Source of the DNA: Phoenicibacter congonensis
Lineage (GTDB): Bacteria; Actinomycetota; Coriobacteriia; Coriobacteriales; Eggerthellaceae
Direction of reading: 5' to 3'
Length of the DNA: 10,456 nucleotides
NCBI GenBank assembly: GCA_030530045.1
Contig: JAUMVS010000015.1
Coordinates: 1 to 10,456 of the forward strand
Shown: positions 1 to 5,584 of the stretch, in pieces
Numbering within the stretch: position 1 is the first letter of the stretch
How the letters are laid out: every line of letters begins with the position of its first letter
Program-made: the position numbers and the translations under genes
The notes under the pieces: generated by a model
Database searches by the model: none
Seen by the model: the letters and a program-made list of their open reading frames with translations, nothing else
Told to the model about the DNA's origin: nothing

Positions 1-2
1 CG

Positions 3-1193
3 ACGGCAGGCAACACATTCAGGCAGGCGCTAGAGGTGTTGGTTGGCATTCGAATTAAAGAATGGGGCTTCGATCTCGATGATGTTAAATATTGGGACGC
101 ATTCGAAAACAACAAGCAGCCAATTTTTGTAAAAGACCGACGTCCCGACCTAGCAACCACCATCAAATTCTGCAAAGCGTTCGGCCTTTACGACGAACAA
201 GAAGCTGGTAGAGCAGAGACAATCAGGATTGGAGGAAACAAAGGATCGCATTCCCAAGAGTCAGGCGAAAACGGTGTTTCCAAGCGCGAAGCTGGAGACA
301 TCGCAAGCGCAACTCAGTTCCTTTACAAAAAAGAAGAAGCGCTGACAGCAGAAAAGCTTGGCGAATTAAAAACAGAAGAAAAGAAAGCCGAAGTTTATTC
401 TCATCTTTTAGACAAATGCTATGACACCGAAAAAGCTGAAAAAAGCTTAGCTTATTGGGAAAGAAGAGCCGAGGATCCTGACGCGTCTTTTGATTCGGAG
501 ACATCAGAAAAGCTCGAACAGTATGAGCAAAACATGCAACTCTATACTGAGCTGCAAAATAAATATGACGGTAGCCTCTCGCAAGTTGCATTCACTTGTC
601 AATCAGCAACAAGCACCGATAATGACATCATCAAGCTCGATTGCATGCTAAAAAAATTCAACAAGCTAGCTAATGAGTATGCACATCTAATTGAAAACAC
701 TGAGAAAAAGAAATCTTACATAGAGCGCAGCTTACAAGGCAACAAACACAGAGCCAGCTCGCTCCAAATTGAACAAAACCGGCTCACAATACTCAAACAA
801 GATAGAGAAGCGAAGCGACAGGAATTAAACGCTTTCTCTGACGAATTCATCACCGAAATCAACAAGACAGCTGAGGAACTTGGAGAAGAGAAAGTGTCTC
901 CAATTAGAGAAAAAGCTGAAAGGGTCGCCTTTTCTGCTGGCTTGGTTCAAGATGCCTTCCTTTCGCCTAAAGCCCAGATAGAACAAAAGAAAATTCTTGA
1001 AGCAAGAGAGAAAGAAGAAAAGAAGGAGAGAAGAATAAAAACGCTTTTCAAGCTGTTCTTTATTGTCGTTGTAGGATTAGTACTCTTACTGATGTTGCCC
1101 GCGTTCATAGAGGCAATAATGCCGCTGCTAATCCTCATAGGCGTCCTGCTCCTGCTCGGAAGCGCCGACATATTCATTGGATTTCGCTCGTAG
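3..1193 (+). CDS. Coiled-coil protein with two C-terminal membrane segments (5' end outside window)
   Basis: I do not recognise this family. A GTG at 36 could start a 385-residue protein, but the same frame stays open to the window edge (it reads TAGNTFRQALE before that point) and no convincing ribosome binding site precedes the GTG. I therefore treat it as a 5'-truncated gene. Counting from the GTG, residues ~1-60 look globular (many W, F, Y and D). Residues ~80-335 are very rich in K, E, Q and A with heptad-like spacing, suggesting a long coiled coil. Residues ~337-357 and ~361-381 are two hydrophobic segments separated by a short turn, so the protein is probably held in the membrane by a C-terminal hairpin with a large cytoplasmic rod. 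There is no signal peptide in the visible part. It ends one base from the stop of the converging methyltransferase gene. Its A-rich, lysine-rich composition differs from the downstream genes. Existence as a gene is likely; function is unknown. Confidence 0.72.
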   Translation, partial: TAGNTFRQALEVLVGIRIKEWGFDLDDVKYWDAFENNKQPIFVKDRRPDLATTIKFCKAFGLYDEQEAGRAETIRIGGNKGSHSQESGENGVSKREAGDIASATQFLYKKEEALTAEKLGELKTEEKKAEVYSHLLDKCYDTEKAEKSLAYWERRAEDPDASFDSETSEKLEQYEQNMQLYTELQNKYDGSLSQVAFTCQSATSTDNDIIKLDCMLKKFNKLANEYAHLIENTEKKKSYIERSLQGNKHRASSLQIEQNRLTILKQDREAKRQELNAFSDEFITEINKTAEELGEEKVSPIREKAERVAFSAGLVQDAFLSPKAQIEQKKILEAREKEEKKERRIKTLFKLFFIVVVGLVLLLMLPAFIEAIMPLLILIGVLLLLGSADIFIGFRS

Positions 1194-1194
1194 G

Positions 1195-2283
1195 CTAACA
1201 ATAACCTTTCAGCCCTTCTGGCAGCTGGCCTTTGACGGCGCCGCGGCCGTAGGTTGCCGCTGCGTTCATGATTGCTTTCATGTTGTCGAGCGAGGTGCCA
1301 ACAGGAGTAGTGCAACCAGGGCAAAGACAGAAACCTCTTGGATTGTCGGAAGCTTCAAGAAGAATGTTCTTGACCGATTCGTTAATGTCTTCAGGCGTGC
1401 CGTAAAGAACAACATCAACAGGTGGAATATTACCGGTGATTGAAATTCTGTCGCCGTAGAGGCCTTTTAGCTCGCCGAGGCTCTCGCAGTTATCGATCCA
1501 AAAACCGGAAATCCCCATGTTGACAACATCGTCCCAGCGGTCTTTTGTCTCGCCGCAAATGTGCAACGAACAGCCTCCCTGCCAGGAAGAAACGGCTGTT
1601 ATGCACTTCTGAAGATAGGGCAAGCAGAACTCGTCGAACATTTCTTTGCTCAGCAAATTTTTCGACGCGAGCGGCTCTGCAAAAGAAAACGAGATGCCAT
1701 ATTCATCCCACAGATCCTTTGCGACTTTAATCGCAACGTCGGCGCAGAAATTGATGAGTTTCTTCGCGCCTTCTGGGTCTTTAATCATTGCTTTCAGAAG
1801 TTTCGTGGTGCCAATGCTGTTGCCAGCAATTGTCAAAGGACCAGCACTACCAGTGCCGATTTTTCGCTCGTCGCCATACTTCTCTTTAAGAACCTTAAAC
1901 GCCTCGAGCATGATTGGAATTCTGCCATCTTTGTGAATGTCAACAAGTTCTCGACCGTCAACATCATGCGGGCTTTTAAAAACAGGAACGTCTACCTTGG
2001 CGACGTCGTGCTTTGAATAGGACATCTTCGTGCCGAGCGCTTCCGCGATAGTTCTGAGACCGAGACCCATTCCCAAGTTGTCGGCGTCGGTTTCCTCAAC
2101 GAGGCGCGACTCGACTTCGACCATGAGTTCGGATGAAAAATAATAGTCGGAGATGTCAATTCCGAAGAGCGGAGACGAAGTTTCACCTGCCGTTAGAGTG
2201 CAAGGAATTCTGTCCACACGCTCGCCACGGGCGTAGGCTGCCGCTCTTTCTTTCGGCGTCATTTCTGTTTTTATTAGCTCCAT
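1195..2283 (-). CDS. UroD/MtaA-family (corrinoid-type) methyltransferase
   Basis: This 362-residue protein belongs to the uroporphyrinogen decarboxylase superfamily, in the branch of MtaA/MtbA/CmuA methylcobalamin:thiol methyltransferases rather than HemE. Visible support is the His241-Ile-Cys243 pair followed by Cys324 in a CPGC motif, the HxC...C zinc-ligand pattern that activates a thiol in MtaA-type enzymes. Other UroD-fold landmarks are the N-terminal TPKERAAAYARGERVDRIP stretch, GSAGPL (~145-150), FAEPLASKNLLS (~201-212) and the ITGNIPP strand (~282-288). The start ATG has an AGGAG ribosome binding site about 6 bases upstream. It is the last gene of the metN-metI-metQ operon, 64 bases after metQ with a hairpin between them. 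In this setting I infer transfer of a methyl group to or from a thiol (homocysteine, methionine-like compound or methylated thiol). The partner corrinoid protein is not in the window, so the substrate is unknown. HemE activity is unlikely because the zinc ligands are present. Confidence 0.88.
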   Translation of the reverse strand: MELIKTEMTPKERAAAYARGERVDRIPCTLTAGETSSPLFGIDISDYYFSSELMVEVESRLVEETDADNLGMGLGLRTIAEALGTKMSYSKHDVAKVDVPVFKSPHDVDGRELVDIHKDGRIPIMLEAFKVLKEKYGDERKIGTGSAGPLTIAGNSIGTTKLLKAMIKDPEGAKKLINFCADVAIKVAKDLWDEYGISFSFAEPLASKNLLSKEMFDEFCLPYLQKCITAVSSWQGGCSLHICGETKDRWDDVVNMGISGFWIDNCESLGELKGLYGDRISITGNIPPVDVVLYGTPEDINESVKNILLEASDNPRGFCLCPGCTTPVGTSLDNMKAIMNAAATYGRGAVKGQLPEGLKGYC

Positions 2284-2291
2284 GCTTTTCT

Positions 2292-2325
2292 CCTAAACAA
2301 AACAAGGGGCGAAAACCGCCCCTTG
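2292..2325 (-). terminator. Intrinsic terminator/attenuator between metQ and the methyltransferase gene
   Basis: Bases 2303-2311 and 2317-2325 form a perfect 9-bp stem (CAAGGGGCG / CGCCCCTTG) with a 5-base loop. On the minus strand the stem is followed by TTTTGTTTAGG, a T-rich run. The ribosome binding site of the methyltransferase gene starts directly after the T tract, so this is best read as a leaky terminator lowering expression of the last operon gene relative to the transporter. The + side has no T-run, so it is unlikely to serve the other strand. Confidence 0.72.
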
Positions 2326-2347
2326 CAAAATGTAGCAAATTTTGTGA

Positions 2348-3199
2348 CTACTTCCAGGAAGGGATTTGTGTGCCCTTTTTCTGTGTCTTGAAGTATTCTG
2401 CCAACTCGTCGCACTGAACAGCTTTTGCGATGTTTGTTGCCCACTCTTCTTTTGCGGTTGCTTCGTCTTTTACAACGAAACCAACTGCATATGTCTCGTT
2501 GTCGTCAGACTTGCAAAGGTAGCCATCAGCCGATTTGCCAGCGTTAACCATGTGGCCAGCAGCGAGGCAAATTGCGTCAACGTCGTCGATTGACTGAGGA
2601 AGAACTGACATCTCAGCCTCGGTGAACTGCAGGTTCTTTGAATTCTCCTCAATGTCGAACTGAGTTGGAGAATCAACGCCGCTCTTAAGCTTGATGAGAC
2701 CCTGGCTCTCGAGCATTTTGAGGCCGCGACCCTTGTTAGTTGTGTCGGAGCAAAGACCAATTGTTGCGCCGTCAGGGAGGTCATTGATTGAAGTGTGCTT
2801 TGTGGAATACATTGCAAACAGTGGATAGAAAGTCTTTGGAAGAACCATTGCAAAGTTTGTGCCGTTGCTCTGGTTGTATGCCTGCATGTATGGCTCGTGC
2901 TGGTACCAGTTCATGTCGAGCGAACACTCTTTCAGAGCGTTGTCTGGCGTAACTGAGTCGTCGAAAACTGTTGACTCAACTTTGTAGCCGAGTGCCTCGA
3001 TTTTTGACTGGCAAGATGCAAGCTGGTCAACCATGTCGGAACGAATGCCGATTCTGACTGTCTTTGTTGACTCGACGGAGCTTGTGCTTGCTGTCGAGAT
3101 AGATGAGCTGCCCGATGAGCAACCAACCAGGCCTGTTGCTGCCACAGCAAAGCCAGCAGCGCCACACATTTTGAAAAAGTCTCTTCTTGAATAAACCAT
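2348..3199 (-). CDS. metQ: MetQ/NlpA-family methionine-binding lipoprotein
   Basis: This is the substrate-binding lipoprotein of a methionine-type ABC importer (NlpA/MetQ family), 283 residues, normal for the family. It would bind methionine outside the membrane and deliver it to MetI. The N-terminus carries a twin-arginine motif (SRRDFFKM, residues 4-11), a hydrophobic stretch and a lipobox L24-V25-G26-C27. It is therefore probably exported folded through Tat and lipidated on Cys27. A Ser/Thr-rich linker (~28-45) follows, then the mature domain starting TVRIGI. Family-like landmarks include the MNWYQHEPYMQAYN segment (~97-110), where MetQ proteins have an (D/N)xNxFQHxP-type motif, and DLPDGATIGLCSDTTNKGRGLKML. 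The ATG has an AAGGAG ribosome binding site. It lies 26 bases downstream of metI. Binding of another small amphipathic amino acid or dipeptide is possible. Confidence 0.92.
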   Translation of the reverse strand: MVYSRRDFFKMCGAAGFAVAATGLVGCSSGSSSISTASTSSVESTKTVRIGIRSDMVDQLASCQSKIEALGYKVESTVFDDSVTPDNALKECSLDMNWYQHEPYMQAYNQSNGTNFAMVLPKTFYPLFAMYSTKHTSINDLPDGATIGLCSDTTNKGRGLKMLESQGLIKLKSGVDSPTQFDIEENSKNLQFTEAEMSVLPQSIDDVDAICLAAGHMVNAGKSADGYLCKSDDNETYAVGFVVKDEATAKEEWATNIAKAVQCDELAEYFKTQKKGTQIPSWK

Positions 3200-3225
3200 T
3201 CTCTCTCCTTTATCCTTTCAAGAAC

Positions 3226-3894
3226 CTATTTAAGTTTTTTGTACAAAAAGTCGCCAAGATACTGGAAGATGGCAACTAATATGACCAGAATTACGCAGAT
3301 GCTGTACATGATGGTTTCGTTGAAGTTTTGGTAACCATATGTCAGAGCAACAGCGCCCAAGCCGCCCGCGCCAACAGCGCCAGCCATTGCAGTGCAGCTG
3401 AGCAGGTTAATAATCGCAAGCGTGATGCCCGAAACAATCGCAGGAACTGCTTCTTTGAGCATTACGCGGAACATGATTTGCGCCTTCGATGCGCCGAAAG
3501 ACTGCGCTGCTTCGATGAGCTCAGGGTTAACTTCTTTCAAGGCATTCTGAATAATGCGACCAATAAAAGGTGCCGCAGCGACAGTCAGCGGAACAAGCGC
3601 CGCAGTTTCGCCGATTGATGTTCCCACAATCAAACGAGTGAACGGAATGATTGAAATCATCAAGATGATAAATGGGAACGAGCGAACGACGTTGACGATG
3701 ACGTCGAGAATTCTGTTAACCACGATGTTCTCGCAAAGGCCGCCTTTTTCCGTCAAAACAAGAACGATGCCAATCACAAAACCAAGAATCGTTGCAAAAA
3801 TGCCAGAGAGGAAGACCATTCGCAGGGTCACCCAGACGGCTGGCAAGATCAAAATTTGGAAAATTTGCTCCAAGCTGTAATTTGCTAAAGCCAT
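3226..3894 (-). CDS. metI: MetI-family methionine ABC transporter permease
   Basis: A 222-residue inner-membrane permease of the MetI type, forming the translocation pore of the importer with MetN and MetQ. About five hydrophobic segments are visible (roughly residues 18-46, 60-86, 96-112, 150-172 and 194-217), as in MetI. The EAA coupling loop that docks onto the ATPase reads EAAQSFGASKAQIMFRVMLKEAVP at ~128-151, with the conserved G at 134. GAVGAGGLG (~172-180) is a typical MetI sequence. The start ATG at 3894 lies 3 bases past the metN stop. Its strong AGAGGAGG ribosome binding site is inside the end of metN, so translation is probably coupled. Length and motifs fit the family with nothing missing. 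Confidence 0.94.
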   Translation of the reverse strand: MALANYSLEQIFQILILPAVWVTLRMVFLSGIFATILGFVIGIVLVLTEKGGLCENIVVNRILDVIVNVVRSFPFIILMISIIPFTRLIVGTSIGETAALVPLTVAAAPFIGRIIQNALKEVNPELIEAAQSFGASKAQIMFRVMLKEAVPAIVSGITLAIINLLSCTAMAGAVGAGGLGAVALTYGYQNFNETIMYSICVILVILVAIFQYLGDFLYKKLK

Positions 3895-3897
3895 CTT

Positions 3898-4890
3898 TTA
3901 TGCCTCCTCTCCACTCAAAGTGTCTTCGAGCTCTTTCCAGTTGAGCCCGTTATCGTTTAGATAATTAACGACCGCGCCGTAGTGCTCGTCATCAACATTG
4001 ATAACGAAAATGCCCATGTGGCTTCCGCGATAATCAAGAATTTGACCATCGAGAATTGGGAAGATTGCGCCGAGCTCGTTAGACATTTTCATGAGAAGAG
4101 CACCGTCTTCGAGATCCTCAACGTGATGAGAAATTTGAATGTTGTGTCCTCTGCTTGGGAAGACGCGCTTTTCCTCACCAAGAAGTCGATTCAAAGAATC
4201 GGGGCGCTCGATAAAGATGTCCTCGACTGTTCCATATGCCGCAATGACACCACCCTCGAGGATGCAAGCACGCTGGCAAGCTGCACGAACTACTTCCATC
4301 TGATGAGTAACGATGATGACAGTGATGCCCAGTTGCTCGTTAATCTTGAGAAGAAGCTCGAGAATCGAGGCAGTGGTTTTTGGGTCGAGAGCCGAAGTTG
4401 CCTCGTCGGAAAGAATGAACTTTGGGTCCATCGTCAGAGCACGAGCAATCGCAACGCGCTGCTTTTGGCCACCAGAAAGGTTGCGAGGACGCGCATCGGC
4501 GCGGTCCTTCAACCCAACAAGGTCGAGCAAGCTCATGACTTTCTTGTCAATTTCTTCTTTGCTGTAACCCCAACACTTCATTGGGAGAGCTACGTTTTGA
4601 TAAATAGTTGCACGCTCCAGAAGCGAAAAATGCTGGAAAATCATGCCCATGTTTCGGCGAAGTTCGCGAAGTTGTTTGTCATTGAGGTCTTTGATTTCCT
4701 GCCCGTCGACCTTCAATGAACCTTCCTGGTAGCTCGTCAAACCGTTGATGCATCGCAGCAACGTCGACTTGCCAGCGCCCGAACGCCCCACCAGCGCATA
4801 AACCTCGCCATCTTTGATTTCAAGGTTTATGTCATTGAGCACGTTAACACCGTCATCCCAGGTTTTACCTAGTCCTGAAATTTCAATCAT
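3898..4890 (-). CDS. metN: MetN-family methionine ABC transporter ATP-binding protein
   Basis: A 330-residue ATPase that drives methionine import from the cytoplasmic face. Every nucleotide-binding motif is visible: Walker A GRSGAGKST (35-43), Q-loop Gln86, signature LSGGQ (138-142), Walker B FILSDE (158-163), D-loop SALD (166-169) and switch His196. Residues ~255-325 form the C-terminal NIL domain (HHVEDLEDGALLMKM... GIFVINVDD), the regulatory domain that in MetN binds methionine and inhibits transport when the cell is replete. It is the first gene of the operon. The ATG at 4890 follows a GGAG ribosome binding site; a second ATG a few bases upstream is out of frame. No SAM-riboswitch-like core was recognised in the leader, so NIL feedback may be the main visible control. 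Confidence 0.95.
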   Translation of the reverse strand: MIEISGLGKTWDDGVNVLNDINLEIKDGEVYALVGRSGAGKSTLLRCINGLTSYQEGSLKVDGQEIKDLNDKQLRELRRNMGMIFQHFSLLERATIYQNVALPMKCWGYSKEEIDKKVMSLLDLVGLKDRADARPRNLSGGQKQRVAIARALTMDPKFILSDEATSALDPKTTASILELLLKINEQLGITVIIVTHQMEVVRAACQRACILEGGVIAAYGTVEDIFIERPDSLNRLLGEEKRVFPSRGHNIQISHHVEDLEDGALLMKMSNELGAIFPILDGQILDYRGSHMGIFVINVDDEHYGAVVNYLNDNGLNWKELEDTLSGEEA

Positions 4891-5149
4891 TCATTACTCC
4901 TATAAAAAGAAATTCCACCAGAACAAAACGAACATGACAATCCAAGCGCGCACGAATAATGACGCAATTTGACGCAGGAAAGAATAATTAAATTGTTGTG
5001 ATGTACTAGGCAGAAGTTAAATAAAAGAATTGAGAGTTGCAGAACCCTCGGCACTAGTTTATACACCTTTTTTTAATCACGTAATGAATATTTTTTAACA
5101 AAAGTTCATTTCGTCGGTAATCCACGGCTTACCAATTGCACAATGGGAA
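4891..5149 (-). other. AT-rich leader/promoter region upstream of metN, no gene
   Basis: No coding frame is convincing here. The minus strand has long A/T runs (5058-5100). A possible -10 box TATAAA at 5058-5063 would give a leader of ~160 bases, but no good -35 accompanies it. A small hairpin GGTAA/TTACC lies at 5116-5120/5129-5133. I looked for S-box (SAM) and T-box features and saw none. A half copy of the 20-bp motif (GCACAATGGGA) sits at 5138-5148. The metN promoter is presumably here but cannot be fixed from sequence alone. Confidence 0.4.
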
Positions 5150-5169
5150 CACAACGGGGACGATGAGTC
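5150..5169 (+). repeat. 20-bp motif, copy 1
   Basis: Reads CACAACGGGGACGATGAGTC, 18/20 matches to the consensus CACAATGGGGACGATGAGTT. A half copy precedes it at 5138-5148, as if the left half had been duplicated. It is followed on the + side by the long rod-shaped inverted repeat. Confidence 0.85.
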
Positions 5170-5179
5170 GACGGCGATT

Positions 5180-5329
5180 GAAGACTGCCGTGCATTCGCT
5201 TGGAACTAGGCTTCGTTTTCCGATGCGCCACATCCTCCGCGAACAATACACGCTTCGCGCTCCCAGGGTTCGCTTCCGGATGCGTCGCCATCGGAAAACT
5301 AACCCTTGCCACGAGCACGGCCAGTCTTC
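5180..5329 (-). ncRNA. Rod-shaped structured RNA candidate, 6S-RNA-like architecture
   Basis: About 150 bases fold into one long interrupted hairpin. The closing stem is 5180-5193/5315-5329 (GAAGACTG+CCGTGC with GCACGG+CAGTCTTC, one bulged base). A bubble of 21 and 15 bases follows (5194-5214/5300-5314). Next is an upper stem 5215-5227/5286-5299 (GTTTTCCGATG-CG, one bulge), a further stem 5229-5235/5278-5284, then 5239-5244/5268-5273 and a terminal loop holding a small CGC-TTC-GCG hairpin. The pair 5230/5283 is a G-U wobble on the minus strand but an A-C mismatch on the plus strand, favouring minus-strand transcription. A weak -10 (TATCAA, minus strand, 5333-5338) would start transcription near the base of the rod. 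A long rod with a central open bubble is the hallmark of 6S RNA, the sigma70-RNA polymerase decoy. I see the architecture, not proven homology. A mobile hairpin or attC-like site remains possible. Confidence 0.42.
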
Positions 5330-5342
5330 ATCTTGATACCTG

Positions 5343-5362
5343 CAAATTGGGGACGATGAGTT
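5343..5362 (+). repeat. 20-bp motif, copy 2
   Basis: Reads CAAATTGGGGACGATGAGTT, 18/20 to the consensus. On the minus strand it lies 4 bases before a TATCAA -10-like hexamer that points into the rod-shaped RNA candidate. On its + side is the GCGGCTA hairpin. Confidence 0.88.
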
Positions 5363-5366
5363 CTGT

Positions 5367-5388
5367 GCGGCTAGAAAAAATTAGCCGC
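5367..5388. other. Hairpin following motif copy 2
   Basis: GCGGCTA (5367-5373) pairs with TAGCCGC (5382-5388), 7 bp with an A-rich 8-base loop. Neither strand has a T-run directly after the stem, so it is not a clear terminator. It begins 4 bases from motif copy 2. Confidence 0.65.
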
Positions 5389-5410
5389 TACCTGGCGAAA
5401 CATACAAAGG

Positions 5411-5430
5411 CACAATGGGGACGATGAGTT
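5411..5430 (+). repeat. 20-bp motif, copy 3
   Basis: Reads exactly CACAATGGGGACGATGAGTT, identical over 20 bases to copy 5, which lies 4,985 bases away in the same orientation. The core starts 68 bases after that of copy 2 and 67 bases before that of copy 4. Confidence 0.92.
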
Positions 5431-5440
5431 GTGAGCGCAC

Positions 5441-5467
5441 AAAAAAGCCGCCCGAGTGGGCGGCTTT
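5441..5467 (-). terminator. Strong intrinsic terminator hairpin (possibly bidirectional)
   Basis: AAAGCCGCCC (5444-5453) and GGGCGGCTTT (5458-5467) form a perfect 10-bp stem with a GAGT tetraloop. On the minus strand the stem runs into TTTTTT; on the plus strand it is followed by the weaker TTTAAGTTT. No gene lies between this and the terminator nearer the surface-protein gene, so it is either a backup terminator or a remnant of a lost gene. Confidence 0.8.
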
Positions 5468-5477
5468 AAGTTTCTGG

Positions 5478-5497
5478 TTTAATTGGGACGATGAGTT
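5478..5497 (+). repeat. 20-bp motif, copy 4 (diverged left half)
   Basis: The right 13 bases GGGACGATGAGTT are intact, but the left half reads TTTAATT and the G-run is one shorter (16/20 overall). It lies 11 bases past the T-run of the surface-protein terminator on the minus strand. Confidence 0.85.
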
Positions 5498-5508
5498 GTT
5501 GGCACAGC

Positions 5509-5543
5509 AAAAAGAGCTTGCACTTCTAAAGAAATGCAAGCTC
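5509..5543 (-). terminator. Intrinsic terminator of the surface-protein gene
   Basis: GAGCTTGCA (5514-5522) pairs with TGCAAGCTC (5535-5543), 9 bp, with a 12-base loop able to form three more pairs. On the minus strand it is followed by TTTTT (5509-5513). It begins about 41 bases after the stop codon of the giant surface protein. Confidence 0.82.
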
Positions 5544-5584
5544 CAATTGTTGCGTATTGTCTGCTTCTGCGAGAGTGCTAGCTC

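Noticed and set aside
3982..4719. 245-codon plus-strand frame opposite metN
   Set aside because: It is antisense to a gene with every ABC ATPase motif intact and has no recognisable domain or ribosome binding site, so it is a shadow frame.
4891..5130. SAM riboswitch or T-box upstream of metN
   Set aside because: Sought because of the methionine operon. No S-box core, no T-box motif and no terminator/antiterminator pair near the start codon were seen.
5150..5330. tmRNA, SRP RNA or RNase P RNA
   Set aside because: The region lacks a CCA-ended acceptor/T-arm, the GGAAGCAGC SRP domain and the RNase P conserved core. It is essentially a single rod.
5299..5331. Minus-strand 10-codon frame MKTGRARGKG in the 5' arm of the rod-shaped RNA
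   Set aside because: It has an ATG, a weak AGG upstream and a stop, but it lies inside perfectly base-paired stems and carries no regulatory codon run. Structure explains the sequence better than coding.
5106..5427. Several 66-75 codon frames across the structured region on both strands
   Set aside because: They are arginine-rich translations of the inverted repeat, lack convincing ribosome binding sites and overlap the hairpins.
5343..5497. CRISPR array
   Set aside because: Three motif copies are 67-68 bases apart, but the motif is only 20 bp and degenerate on the left, the intervening sequences hold terminator hairpins, and no cas genes are visible.
5150..5543. REP/RAYT-type repeats (GGGGAC next to a hairpin)
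   Set aside because: The GGGGAC start is reminiscent, but the hairpins differ completely in sequence and size between copies, whereas REP stems are conserved.
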